Positions 54,066-62,937 of a stretch of 64,000 nt of DNA are shown one piece after another; within the stretch, counting starts at the first letter, position 1; every line of letters begins with the position of its first letter. Below the pieces are notes generated by a model that was given only the letters and a program-made list of their open reading frames with translations, did no database searches and was not told the origin of the DNA. This DNA is from Microscilla marina ATCC 23134 (GTDB lineage: Bacteria; Bacteroidota; Bacteroidia; Cytophagales; Microscillaceae), in contig NZ_AAWS01000014.1 in assembly GCF_000169175.1 (NCBI RefSeq), forward strand, positions 150,020 to 214,019. Direction: 5' to 3'. A program made the translations under genes and the position numbers.

Positions 54066-56054
54066 TTAAAAATTTAACAAGGTGTTCACCTTGTCTTTTA
54101 TGCGCTCTTTAGGCAAGTATATTTGCTCAAGAGGGGCAGCAAAGGGCACCGGAGTATCAAGGCTTCCTTCACGCATTACAGGAGCATCTAAGTGTTGAAA
54201 ACAATGCTCTGCGATCCAGGCAGCAATCTCTGCTCCAATCCCCCCTGTTATGTTATCCTCGTGAGCGACAATTACTTTACCAGTTTTCTTTACTGTGGCT
54301 TCTACTGCTTCCTTGTCCCAGGGGAGCAGGGTACGCAAGTCCAAAATCTCTACTGTTTCGGGGTGGTCAGGAAACAACTCAGCGGCAATTTGTTTTGCCC
54401 AGTGTACTCCCATACCATAAGTAATGATAGACACATCTTCACCTTTTTGTACTACCCGTGCTTTGCCTATAGGCAAGGTGTAATAATCGTCAGGAATGTC
54501 TTCAGTAATAGAACGATACAAGGCTTTGTGCTCAAAATACATCACCGGGTTAGGTTCTTCAATAGAGGCGGTAAGCAAGCCTTTGGCATCGTAAGGGGTA
54601 GATGGGTACACAATTTTGAGCCCTGGAGTGTGAAAAAACCAAGCCTCGTTTGATTGAGAGTGAAACGGGCCTGCCCCTACGCCCGCACCAGTAGGCATAC
54701 GCACTACTACGTCAGCGTTTTGCCCCCAGCGGTAATGTACCTTGGCAAGATTATTTACGATTTGGTTAAACCCACAAGTCACAAAATCTGCAAACTGCAT
54801 TTCTACAATTGCTTTGTATTTTTTGACCGAAAGCCCCAAGCCAATGCCTACAATGGCCGACTCGCACAAAGGCGTATTACGTACCCGTCCTTTGCCAAAC
54901 TGTTCGACAAAGCCTTGGGTAATTTTAAATACTCCTCCATACTCTGCAATGTCTTGCCCCATAATGACCGAGTTGGGGTACTGTTCCATAGCTTGTCGCA
55001 AACCGTCAGATACCGCATCTACAAAGCGTTTTGGGTTCATTACTTTGTTTTTGGGAGGCGTAGGGGTAAACTCATAAGGTGCATACAAGTCGGCTTCTTC
55101 GGTGGCAACAGATGCCTCTGGCAATGGTTCTGCATAAGCAGTGGCAAGCCCTTCATCGATCTCTTTTTTGATGTACTCTCTGATTTCTTCGATGATGTGA
55201 TCGTTGAGTACTCCCTGGCGTTTCAAAAAGGTTTCGTAGTTGATCACTGGGTCTTTTTTCGCCCAGGCATCCATAAGGTGTTTGGGTACATACTTGGTGC
55301 CCGAAGCTTCTTCGTGCCCTCTCATTCTAAAAGTAAGGGCTTCTATAAGAATAGGGCGAGGGTCTTGGCGCAACTCGCTGGCATAATGGCGTACTGTACT
55401 GTATACCTCCAGTAAGTTGTTGCCATCTACCTGTACTGCTTCCATTCCATACCCTATGCCCTTGTCTTTGAGCCATTCGCATTTGTATTGTTCATTTACA
55501 GGGGTTGATAAACCATAGCCATTATTTTCTATCATAAAAATAATGGGAAGGTTCCAAACTGCCGCCACATTCAATGCTTCATGAAACTCACCTTCACTGG
55601 TACCTCCATCGCCACTAAAGGCAATGGTTACTTTTTTGTCGTTGTTAAGCAAATCTGCCAGCGCCAAACCGCTTCCTACCGATAGTTGTGGACCCAAGTG
55701 CGAGATCATACCAATGATATGGTGCTCGTTGCTGCCAAAGTGAAATGAACGGTCGCGCCCTTTGGTAAAGCCTAGGTCTTTGCCTTGAAACTGGGCAAAC
55801 AAACGCTCTAAAGGAATACCACGAGATGTAAACACACCTAAGTTGCGGTGCATAGGCAATATGTAGTCGTCGGGCTCTAGCGCAAGTGTGCTACCTACAG
55901 CGATGGCTTCCTGGCCAATGCCTGAAAACCATTTACTGATTTTGCCCTGGCGCAGTAAAATCAGCATTTTCTCCTCGATCATTCGAGGTTTTAAAATGTA
56001 TTTATAAAAATCTAAAAGTAAGTCGTCTTTGTATTTCTTTCGGTCAAATTTCAT
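54066..56054 (-). CDS. fused E1 alpha/beta 2-oxoacid dehydrogenase
   Basis: 662 residues from ATG 56054. The N-terminal half is an E1 alpha chain with the thiamine-diphosphate motif (FSGDGGTSEGEFHEALN ... IENNGYG). The C-terminal half, from about 340, is an E1 beta chain (SVIMGQDIAEYGGVFKITQGF, NTPLCESAIVGIGLGLS, TLLPWDKEAV). Most bacteria encode these as two proteins; Bacteroidetes often carry such a fusion, acting on pyruvate or branched-chain 2-oxoacids. The substrate cannot be fixed from sequence. E2 and E3 genes are not adjacent. Confidence 0.92.
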   Translation of the reverse strand: MKFDRKKYKDDLLLDFYKYILKPRMIEEKMLILLRQGKISKWFSGIGQEAIAVGSTLALEPDDYILPMHRNLGVFTSRGIPLERLFAQFQGKDLGFTKGRDRSFHFGSNEHHIIGMISHLGPQLSVGSGLALADLLNNDKKVTIAFSGDGGTSEGEFHEALNVAAVWNLPIIFMIENNGYGLSTPVNEQYKCEWLKDKGIGYGMEAVQVDGNNLLEVYSTVRHYASELRQDPRPILIEALTFRMRGHEEASGTKYVPKHLMDAWAKKDPVINYETFLKRQGVLNDHIIEEIREYIKKEIDEGLATAYAEPLPEASVATEEADLYAPYEFTPTPPKNKVMNPKRFVDAVSDGLRQAMEQYPNSVIMGQDIAEYGGVFKITQGFVEQFGKGRVRNTPLCESAIVGIGLGLSVKKYKAIVEMQFADFVTCGFNQIVNNLAKVHYRWGQNADVVVRMPTGAGVGAGPFHSQSNEAWFFHTPGLKIVYPSTPYDAKGLLTASIEEPNPVMYFEHKALYRSITEDIPDDYYTLPIGKARVVQKGEDVSIITYGMGVHWAKQIAAELFPDHPETVEILDLRTLLPWDKEAVEATVKKTGKVIVAHEDNITGGIGAEIAAWIAEHCFQHLDAPVMREGSLDTPVPFAAPLEQIYLPKERIKDKVNTLLNF

Positions 56055-56708
56055 TTGCTGATAAATTTTCAAAAGTTTTGATAGACCTTCTGGTGCTACC
56101 TCTATTACATTTAAATAAAGGTGCTGAAGAAGCTTTGTTGACTAAAGTGTTGGTTTACTACAAGCTCTAAGAGCTGTTTGTGGTTTGTGCCACCGTTGAA
56201 GTTTTGAGAACCAGTGCAAAATAGATTATAAAAAAGACCATATACAAACTTTTGTAATTGGTATTTTGGTGGGAGGGGCAAATGTCTGGTGTTTAGGTAA
56301 AGTGATATTAATCAGAGAAATTGTTCAATTAAGAGGAAGGGGCTATAAGTAGCGGTAAAACATACGTTGGCAATGAAAAGTTTTTGTAGCATATGCCCTT
56401 ATGCAAGGTTGTTTTCAAGGCCACTTTCTTAGGTAAATTTACCATACTCAATTGTGTGTCAAATACAGGCTAAAGGAAGGCATTCGCTATTTCTATTTCA
56501 TTTTTACCTGTACTTAGACTGATTATATATAGGCATTGTCTGTGGTTTGTTTCAAACCTATTGCCTAAATTTGAGTTATAATATCATGTAAAGCTAAGGC
56601 AATTAGCCAAACATAAGCAAGGGACATATAATCCTGCATGCAATAAGGGTATTTACACACTCCCTTAAACAATTGTATTATTTTTTTGACACTAAACCTT
56701 ATACCGAT
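56055..56708. other. intergenic with hairpin upstream of ferritin
   Basis: About 650 bases without a gene. AGGCA (56531) ... GGTTTGTTTCAAACC (56544-56558) ... TTGCCT (56561) forms a hairpin with a second outer arm. It could be an operator or transcript structure controlling ferritin, but no regulator can be named. Confidence 0.4.
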
Positions 56709-57239
56709 ATGAAAGATTTAGTAAGACTAAAAACCTCTTTAGCAGAGGACATGGAATCGATTCTAAACGACCAAATAAAAATAGAAAGTAATTCATCAGC
56801 TAAGTATTTAGCTATGGCCTCTTGGTGTGCCGAGAAAGGCTTCGAAAAAGCCACTACTTTTTTTATGACTCAAGCCGACGAAGAGCGTTCGCATATGTTA
56901 AGAATTTTTAACTATATCATTGAGCGCGGAGGCAAAGCAGTATCACCAGAAATAAGTAATGTGCGTCACGAGTATGATTCATTGCGTGAGCTTTGCGAAA
57001 CTGCCCTAGAGCAAGAAATCAGCGTAAGCAACGCGATCAACCGAGTGGTAGAAGCGGCTCGCAAGACCAACGATTATGCTACAGATAATTTTATGCAGTG
57101 GTTTGTAAATGAGCAGATAGAGGAAGAAGCCATTGCTCGTCGTATTGTAGAGTTGTTTGAAATTATTGGTGAAGACGGCGTTGGTTTGTTTACCATCGAC
57201 AAACAAATTGGTCAGGTACGCGAACAGCACGGTAACTAA
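56709..57239 (+). CDS. ferritin
   Basis: 176 residues from ATG 56709; a TTG 36 bases upstream is less likely. Four-helix ferritin with ferroxidase ligands in IKIESNSSAKYLAMASWC (Glu), ADEERSHML (Glu, His) and the later ALEQE and NEQIEEE segments. It stores iron as a 24-mer. Unlike dps it has no adjacent regulator. A terminator follows. Confidence 0.92.
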   Translation: MKDLVRLKTSLAEDMESILNDQIKIESNSSAKYLAMASWCAEKGFEKATTFFMTQADEERSHMLRIFNYIIERGGKAVSPEISNVRHEYDSLRELCETALEQEISVSNAINRVVEAARKTNDYATDNFMQWFVNEQIEEEAIARRIVELFEIIGEDGVGLFTIDKQIGQVREQHGN

Positions 57240-57266
57240 TAAGACCAATTAAAAAGATAAATGAAG

Positions 57267-57295
57267 AAGCCCCTGACAACTCAGGGGCTTTTTTT
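57267..57295 (+). terminator. intrinsic terminator
   Basis: AAGCCCCTGA (57267-57276), loop CAAC, TCAGGGGCTT (57281-57290), then a T-run; a textbook terminator 28 bases after the ferritin stop. Confidence 0.92.
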
Positions 57296-57363
57296 GTGAG
57301 GTTATGCTTTAGGTAAAACTACAAAAATAACCTAATCCACTGAATTTCGTCTCTGACCGTTGT

Positions 57364-57430
57364 ACTTCTTCAAAAAATAGTTCCGTAGCTAATGCTACGC
57401 AAAGATTTTTTTCATCGTCCAATCAGAGAT
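57364..57430. repeat. dispersed palindromic repeat, copy 2
   Basis: In reverse it reads GACGATGAAAAAAATC, GCGTAGCATTAGCTACG, a TTTTTT run, then GAAGAAG: the same order as at 33554-33618. An adjoining small hairpin, TTCCGCaagGCGGAA (57430-57444), lies next to it. It sits between the ferritin and ferredoxin genes. Confidence 0.5.
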
Positions 57431-57469
57431 TCCGCAAGGCGGAACAAACAGATACTGCCTTCTTTTGGA

Positions 57470-57796
57470 TTACTTTATTTTTTCCATTGTACTAGGTATT
57501 TTAAAGGGTTTCTTCTTTCCTTTACTTTTAGGCTTTATTAGTTTGCCAAACAACTTGACTACCTTGTCGTTGTTTACTTGCCCATACCATTTGTTTTTGG
57601 GCATAATGCCTACCAATGGTGCCATTTTACAATTGCCCGAACAAGCAGTTCTTATGATTTGTACCTCATCTTTTTTGCCTGCGCTTCGGGTCATTGCCCG
57701 CAGGCTTTTATAATGATTATTGCCACCCTTGCTGCCACATTTGCTTCCTGTGCAAACCAAAACAGTTTTAGGGGGAAGATTTAATTTATTGCTCAT
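57470..57796 (-). CDS. thioredoxin-like 2Fe-2S ferredoxin
   Basis: 108 residues. Cluster ligands are Cys15 and Cys20 (VCTGSKCG) and Cys52 and Cys56 (RTACSGNCKMAP), the spacing of the NuoE/Shethna-type thioredoxin-like ferredoxins. The basic C-terminal tail (KPKSKGKKKPFK) is extra. Such small proteins transfer electrons or help in cluster handling; the partner is unknown. Confidence 0.87.
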   Translation of the reverse strand: MSNKLNLPPKTVLVCTGSKCGSKGGNNHYKSLRAMTRSAGKKDEVQIIRTACSGNCKMAPLVGIMPKNKWYGQVNNDKVVKLFGKLIKPKSKGKKKPFKIPSTMEKIK

Positions 57797-58027
57797 ATCA
57801 ATAGAAGTTGTTATGCTGATTTGTACGAAATACTATGTTGTATTTTGAAGTGGGCAAAGCAGTTACCTTACCTGGTTTCGTTTTATAGCATCAGCATTGT
57901 GTTTAAACTTATTCCTCATCCTGTATTTATAAGCTTTAATGAGTACTTGTTATCCTATAATGGTCGTATATAGAGTATATTACAAAAGTAATAGGTACAG
58001 GTTAAAAACAAATTTGGGGTGTACAAA

Positions 58028-58990
58028 ATGACTACAAAACTATACTTTTTATTACTGCTAGTGGGCTTATATATGACTGGCTTGTCTGCATTGGCTCAGA
58101 AAAACGACAATAGTAAAAACGACTTTGCTTTAGAATCAATCGATAACGATTTTGGAGAGTTTAGGGTGATAGCTACCAATAACAAAAGGAGGGGGGTATT
58201 TTTTTTTCAACGGTTTACTTTGTTTGATCAAATAAATGTGATTCCTAAAAGCTATGTGGTGTTATTACACAAAAGCGGAGCTACTGTCGAAATTAATAAA
58301 GCAGGTACTTATGCTATAAAGTTGCTAAAGGCACAATTACTTGCTTACGCCAAAGCTCATCCCCAGTACCCAATTAATCTCAAAGTTGAGAACCCTCAAA
58401 AAAGCTCTTATAAGCATCACTATTACTATCATTGGGGCAAACGTTGTCCTGAGCCGCCCGTAGGCATCTTACTGCCATCAAAACTGAAGGTTTTGTCTCG
58501 TGAACTGAGTTTTGCCTGGTACGATGAACACACCAAAGACAGCTCCAAAGCAAGGTATGAGGTGGTCATCACCGATATGATGGGGGAGGAATTGTTAAAG
58601 GTGAAATCATCTAAAAGGCATATTACTTTGAGTTTAAGCCAGGCAAAGAGCATTTATAAATATCATATTATAAAGTTGAAGTTATTAGGGAGCGATGGGG
58701 AGGGAGGCTGCGATGGGGATGCAGTGATGGCAGAGTATGTAAATAATGAAAGTATGAGCATTGCCTATCGACAGTTTAAACTAAAAAACCAGTTAACCAA
58801 GTCTCCGCTTATTGCCGTGTTCAACGAAATGTTTTTCTGGAACAAAAAACACTTTTATTTAGAAGTGAATGAGCTTTGGCGCAAGCTCGTGAAAAAATAC
58901 CCCAAACATCCAGTTTTAGCAATAGCTTATCAACATTTTAAAGTAACTTATCGCCTGCAAAGAGTACCAGAGACTAAGACGAAAAAGTAA
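58028..58990 (+). CDS. exported protein of unknown function with Ig-like segment
   Basis: 320 residues from ATG 58028; a GTG nine bases upstream is possible. The signal peptide is KLYFLLLLVGLYMTGLSALAQ. The middle part (PPVGILLPSKLKVLSRELSFAW ... YEVVITDMMGEELLKV) has an Ig/FN3-like strand pattern, and the C-terminus is helical. Such proteins are common in Cytophagales next to TPR or OmpA genes, as here (59097). No function can be assigned. Confidence 0.65.
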   Translation: MTTKLYFLLLLVGLYMTGLSALAQKNDNSKNDFALESIDNDFGEFRVIATNNKRRGVFFFQRFTLFDQINVIPKSYVVLLHKSGATVEINKAGTYAIKLLKAQLLAYAKAHPQYPINLKVENPQKSSYKHHYYYHWGKRCPEPPVGILLPSKLKVLSRELSFAWYDEHTKDSSKARYEVVITDMMGEELLKVKSSKRHITLSLSQAKSIYKYHIIKLKLLGSDGEGGCDGDAVMAEYVNNESMSIAYRQFKLKNQLTKSPLIAVFNEMFFWNKKHFYLEVNELWRKLVKKYPKHPVLAIAYQHFKVTYRLQRVPETKTKK

Positions 58991-59096
58991 ATGCAACTAT
59001 CAACCAAAAAAACAAGTTGGTATTGATCAGAGCAGGCTTCAAAGTATTTTATGCTTTTGAAAGAATCCCACTTAAAAAAACTAAAACATTGATTGT

Positions 59097-59999
59097 ATGG
59101 ATAGCCAAAGTATAGAAGCTTATTTTGAAAAAATACTTCAGATAAAAAACCAGCGTAAAGGTTTGAGTCAGTCAGAGCTGAAAGAAATAGCCCTGGATTT
59201 GGGAATGTCGGAAGCGGAGTGGCGCGAAGTGCAAAATGTGGCACGAGGGCACATAGAGCGAGGGTATAATTTTTTGGAACACCAAAACGAAGACGATGCA
59301 CAAAAAGAGTTTGAGCAAGCGTTGCTGGTGTTTCCCGACGATGCCCCTGCGTTGTATGGCGTGGCACACATCCACGAACGGCGGTTTATGGCAAAGGGCA
59401 AGGCTGCCGACAAAGAAACCGCCCTGAAGTATGCCCATGCAGCTTTGCAAACCGACCCGGCACATACCGAAGCAGCGCGGTTGATTAGCTACCTCAAAGA
59501 CCAAAAGCCGATTACGACCTGGCACAAGGTGCGCAAACCAGTATTTTTATTGTTGGTGTTGGCTGTGTTGGCAGGGGTGGTGTACAAATATCAAGGGAAG
59601 ATTAAAACCGAAATAGACCACATCAAAGAAGCCTTTCAAGCACGCAAAGGAGCACAGTTTGTGTTGCATGAGGTGTATTTCGAGTCGGGTAGCACCGAAC
59701 TACACGATGCCAGGTCGGAGGAAGAATTGATGCGATTGGTCAGTTTTTTAAAGAAGCATCCTAAACTAAAGGGTGAAATAGCCGGACATACCGACAATAC
59801 CGGGCGGGCGGCTGCCAACTTACAAATTTCTACCCAACGGGCTTATTCGGTATACAAATACCTGACAAAAAACGGGGTGAAACCTGCCCAACTGATCTAT
59901 AGAGGCTATGGGGCTACTCGCCCAAAGTTTCCGAATAACAACCCGGTCAATCGCCGAAAAAACCGCAGAATTGAGTTTAAGATTTTGAAAGTAAGATAA
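59097..59999 (+). CDS. OmpA-family protein with N-terminal TPR-like region
   Basis: 300 residues. A helical TPR-like part (about 53-125, HIERGYNFLEHQNEDDAQKEF) precedes one membrane helix (about 148-163), and the C-terminal OmpA domain (about 190-298) has the peptidoglycan-binding core HTDNTGRAAANLQISTQRA. The N-terminus is cytosolic and the OmpA domain periplasmic, unlike classical OmpA. The gene's base composition looks richer in G and C than its neighbours. Confidence 0.87.
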   Translation: MDSQSIEAYFEKILQIKNQRKGLSQSELKEIALDLGMSEAEWREVQNVARGHIERGYNFLEHQNEDDAQKEFEQALLVFPDDAPALYGVAHIHERRFMAKGKAADKETALKYAHAALQTDPAHTEAARLISYLKDQKPITTWHKVRKPVFLLLVLAVLAGVVYKYQGKIKTEIDHIKEAFQARKGAQFVLHEVYFESGSTELHDARSEEELMRLVSFLKKHPKLKGEIAGHTDNTGRAAANLQISTQRAYSVYKYLTKNGVKPAQLIYRGYGATRPKFPNNNPVNRRKNRRIEFKILKVR

Positions 60000-60431
60000 A
60001 GCTGTAAGCAACAAGTCGCAAGTCGTGCCCTGTTTTACTGTGTTGGGTTTATTGCAATAAACTGCTGTAGATTTGGTTCATAGGTAACAACTCATAGTAT
60101 AACTTATTTTCAGTGAAGTACCGAGGCAGAATGAAATATATCTAATGAGTAGGCATAAAAGCCATATTATGAGCGACTTACCCTTACTTATAGCTAATTA
60201 CTTATCGCTACTTAGTGAGAACTGTTGTATGGATACCTACCGCCAACATTGTACTAAAAACGAATGTTACGCACTTTCCTCAAAAGGCTTGTCAGATGGC
60301 TATATTTCGCTGCGATGCATTGCGAAACAATATAGAGCCATCTGACAGTATAACCATTAGAGGTACTGGATTTGCCTAACTCCAGCTAATAAGCAGGATA
60401 GCGTTCTTGCACCCCACACAAAAAGGCAAGG
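60000..60431. other. intergenic with a long imperfect hairpin
   Basis: No gene. GTCAGATGGCTATATTTCGC (60291-60310) pairs with 60322-60346 (GCGAAA...AGCCATCTGAC), with a small bulge and an 11-nt loop. It could be a terminator, a small RNA or the end of a mobile element, just before the accessory genes. Confidence 0.5.
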
Positions 60432-60920
60432 CTACATTAAATGCAGCATCCGGGCTACAAACTGCCCGTGTTCGTTGTAGTTGCCCCAAATTTTGCCACC
60501 CGCCCTATAATAATCGTCAAAGTCTTGCTCGCTCCAATCGAGCACCAATACCGCCTTGCCGTATTCAAACCCTACCTCGTATTTGTCAATGCCCCTTGCC
60601 TTGGCTATACGGTGTGCTTTGGTGGCACTGGTAACCAGAGGACGCAAAAACGAAGGGCGTATGTTGTAGTCGTTGGGTTCGGGAGGGGGCAAAGGGGGCG
60701 GGCAAAACAGCAACTCTACCCCCTGCAAGTCTTGTATCAGGGCTTGCTTTAGGCTTTTTATCAGGTCATAGTCAAACACACTATGTGTTTGGTTTTGATA
60801 CCGCCCGGCATACGCCCAGGCAAGCCGCTCCAGTAGCTCATCTAAATAAAGAATGAATGCCTCCAGGCTGGCAAACCGTGTGGTTACCAGTTGTTGGACT
60901 TCTGTAAAGCTGTGATTCAT
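60432..60920 (-). CDS. unknown protein, paralogue of 60917-61450
   Basis: 162 residues, no signal or membrane helix. The N-terminal helices (FDYDLIKSLKQALIQDLQGVEL) and the C-terminal VLDWSEQDFDDYY ... HGQFVARMLHLM align by eye with the upstream gene's FIYQLKQALTQDLKKL and LTNWTQKEVTAY ... EGVFMIRFLHLM. Its ATG overlaps the stop of that gene (ATGA at 60917-60920), so translation is probably coupled. I know no family. Confidence 0.75.
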   Translation of the reverse strand: MNHSFTEVQQLVTTRFASLEAFILYLDELLERLAWAYAGRYQNQTHSVFDYDLIKSLKQALIQDLQGVELLFCPPPLPPPEPNDYNIRPSFLRPLVTSATKAHRIAKARGIDKYEVGFEYGKAVLVLDWSEQDFDDYYRAGGKIWGNYNEHGQFVARMLHLM

Positions 60921-61450
60921 AAGCCTTCGGTGTTTGTCATTAAGTGTAAAAAACGAATCATAAAAACACCCTCGTCCGAAAAACTACCCCAAAGTGCCTG
61001 ATTTGTATTGTTTTGGTAAGCGGTTACCTCTTTTTGGGTCCAATTGGTGAGCAACACATACTCGTTGTTGAGTTTGGTTACCCTAAAGTCGGTAATGCCC
61101 TTTGCTTCAGCTATCTGCAGGGCTTGGGCGGCATTGCTCACCTTGGGCGGATTGCATTGGGGGCTTGTTACTTTGCTGTAGTAAGGCGTTTGAGCGTAGG
61201 TTGGGGCTGGATTTTTCAGGGCTAATTTTTTGAGGTCTTGTGTAAGGGCTTGCTTTAGCTGGTAGATAAAATCATAGTCGCCCACCAGCTGATAATTGGC
61301 CTGGGCACTGCCTTGGTAAGCCCACATCATCCGGCTCAATATGCCGTCGAACAGGTCTTTCATTTCGTCTAAGCTGCCAAAGGTTTCGGCAAGTTGTTGT
61401 AGGGCGCTTGCCTCGCAATTTGAGTGGTTGTTTGGGTTGTTTTTGGTCAT
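60917..61450 (-). CDS. unknown protein, paralogue of 60432-60920
   Basis: 177 residues from ATG 61450, 19 bases after the KilA-N gene stop. The open frame extends upstream over the KilA-N gene, so the longer start is rejected. A Pro/Thr/Gln linker replaces the Pro-rich linker of the partner. The shared C-terminal LHLM and the ATGA overlap point to an internal duplication making a two-subunit product. Confidence 0.72.
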   Translation of the reverse strand: MTKNNPNNHSNCEASALQQLAETFGSLDEMKDLFDGILSRMMWAYQGSAQANYQLVGDYDFIYQLKQALTQDLKKLALKNPAPTYAQTPYYSKVTSPQCNPPKVSNAAQALQIAEAKGITDFRVTKLNNEYVLLTNWTQKEVTAYQNNTNQALWGSFSDEGVFMIRFLHLMTNTEGL

Positions 61451-61469
61451 TGTTGTACAATATAAAGGG

Positions 61470-61973
61470 TTAGAGTTTTGGCGTGTCTTTGTGTTCTTCG
61501 GGACGTTGATAAAGCCTGAGTTCTTCGAAAAGCTTGTCGTGCTTTTCTTCCAGTTTACCATAGTCTTGCCTAAGGTCTTTGTAGCGTAGTTCGAGCTCTC
61601 CGGTGAGTATTTGCCGCATCACGTCATCGCACCAAACTGCAAAACGTGGGTTTATCCATCGGGCAAAAGGTACCGCCAAAAAAGGGTGAAAATAGGTGCC
61701 TTGAGTGATGTGTAATTTTTGCACATCACTTTCATTGTCGGTGTGTAATTTTTGCATATCGGTAAAGTTCCCCTTCATGGTTTTTATAAAGTCATCTTCA
61801 TCTTTACCATAATATTCGCACATAGCAGCTACATACTCAGTAAACTGTTTGGAACGAGTATAAAGTCTTATGTCTTTGTCAAAGGCTTTAGCTGTTTGGG
61901 TGGCATTTATCCAACCATCGGAGGTAAAAATCAGCTCTTTACCTAAATAGGTTTTTTGCAGTTGATTATTCAT
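61470..61973 (-). CDS. KilA-N domain protein
   Basis: 167 residues. Domain signatures are GWINATQTAKAF at the start and TYFHPFLAVPFARWINPRFAVWCDDVMRQIL, typical of KilA-N/APSES-type DNA-binding modules of phage and mobile elements. A C-terminal coiled coil (LRQDYGKLEEKHDKLFEELR) suggests dimerisation. The inserted MQKLHTDNESDVQKLHIT (73-90) is an internal duplication. It is the first gene of the minus-strand trio and divergent from the XRE gene. Confidence 0.87.
   Translation of the reverse strand: MNNQLQKTYLGKELIFTSDGWINATQTAKAFDKDIRLYTRSKQFTEYVAAMCEYYGKDEDDFIKTMKGNFTDMQKLHTDNESDVQKLHITQGTYFHPFLAVPFARWINPRFAVWCDDVMRQILTGELELRYKDLRQDYGKLEEKHDKLFEELRLYQRPEEHKDTPKL
61707..61760. repeat. 33-bp period direct repeat inside the KilA-N gene
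   Basis: GATGTGTAATTTTTGCACATC (61707-61727) and GGTGTGTAATTTTTGCATATC (61740-61760): two near-identical 21-bp copies with a 12-bp spacer. They encode the doubled QKLH segment, an in-frame tandem duplication. Confidence 0.75.
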
Positions 61974-62119
61974 TGAATGAAAGTGTTAGATTAAGTCCTT
62001 TTGTAGACTTTAATGTCTTTTTGTTTCAAAATTAATCAACAAAATGGTTTTTGCAAATATATTTGTAGACAAATAAATCCTTTCGTTGTTTAAATCGGCA
62101 ATAAGTTGAATTTTTGTGC

Positions 62120-62758
62120 ATGGATTTACCAGAAAGAATCAAGCGTATTAGGGAAGGGCTCAACCTTAAACAACTAGAAGTTGCAGATAGGTTAGGCATT
62201 GATAAATCTCAATATAGCAAATGGGAAAAGCGGGGTAAGAAACTGACTGTTGAGCAATTGGAGAGCATTGCTATAGCTCTAGGGGTTGGTTTGAAAGATA
62301 TACTTTTTGGTCAAGAGGAAATACCTCAGGATACGCAAGACTTTTATAAAAACAAGTTTGAAAAGTCTCAGTTACAAAAAGCTTTTGTTGTTGACAATGT
62401 TCTGAAGTTTATTCTCAATATAGACACGCTCTTACAAAAAAAGATGGTCAACTATGCCGTAGGCGAAATACTCCACCCCAGGCAAAAAGATTACCAGGCA
62501 TTTGTACGGTGTTATTGCGAGCTAGGCAGCGAAGTATTTACCTTGGCTACCTGGCAAAAGCCCATCCGCAAAGAAGCCTCCCATTTTGCCCACCTTGAGC
62601 AAAGCGGAGAACACCTGTTTGATGCCCAGCAGCCCAAGCAAGCCAACCAATACAAAGACGCAGCCTTTGCCAACATTCAGCAAAACCACGAACTATGGAC
62701 AATCAATTTTATCAACTTGACCGGATTCTTTAGGGCGGCTTTTGAGCAAGGAAAGTAG
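62120..62758 (+). CDS. XRE-family helix-turn-helix regulator
   Basis: 212 residues from ATG 62120. An N-terminal Cro/C1-type HTH (LNLKQLEVADRLGIDKSQYSKWEKRGKKLTVEQLESIAIALGV, roughly 17-60) is joined to a domain of about 130 residues rich in aromatic residues (HPRQKDYQAFVRCYCELGSEVF). It is divergent from the KilA-N gene, an arrangement typical of phage-like control regions. It may repress the minus-strand trio. Confidence 0.88.
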   Translation: MDLPERIKRIREGLNLKQLEVADRLGIDKSQYSKWEKRGKKLTVEQLESIAIALGVGLKDILFGQEEIPQDTQDFYKNKFEKSQLQKAFVVDNVLKFILNIDTLLQKKMVNYAVGEILHPRQKDYQAFVRCYCELGSEVFTLATWQKPIRKEASHFAHLEQSGEHLFDAQQPKQANQYKDAAFANIQQNHELWTINFINLTGFFRAAFEQGK

Positions 62759-62883
62759 GGGAGGGCTACGTTGAGCTGATAAGTATGTGATAGGCTAAAG
62801 TTGACTTTCTTGGCTGCTAAGTTGTGGATGCTCCAACACGTATTCTTCGCCTATGGTTTGGGCAAAGCGGTATTCGAATAAAA

Positions 62884-62912
62884 AAAGCCCCAAAGCTTTT
62901 GAACCTTTGGGC
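62884..62912 (-). terminator. intrinsic terminator
   Basis: Read on the minus strand: GCCCAAAG, loop, CTTTGGGGC, then a T-run (plus coordinates 62881-62912). It closes the transcript from the right edge. Bases 62759-62883 hold nothing else. Confidence 0.75.
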
Positions 62913-62937
62913 AAAATGATTTTCAGTCATGAGCTAT

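Noticed and set aside
54192..55415. Long plus-strand open frames (153 and 253 codons) opposite the fused E1 gene
   Set aside because: Cys/Phe/Tyr-rich translation with no family features; they mirror the codon pattern of the E1 gene and are antisense shadows.
61451..61561. Longer N-terminus for the 60917 gene
   Set aside because: It would overlap the end of the KilA-N gene by over 90 bases; ATG 61450 sits just behind that stop and keeps the conserved part.
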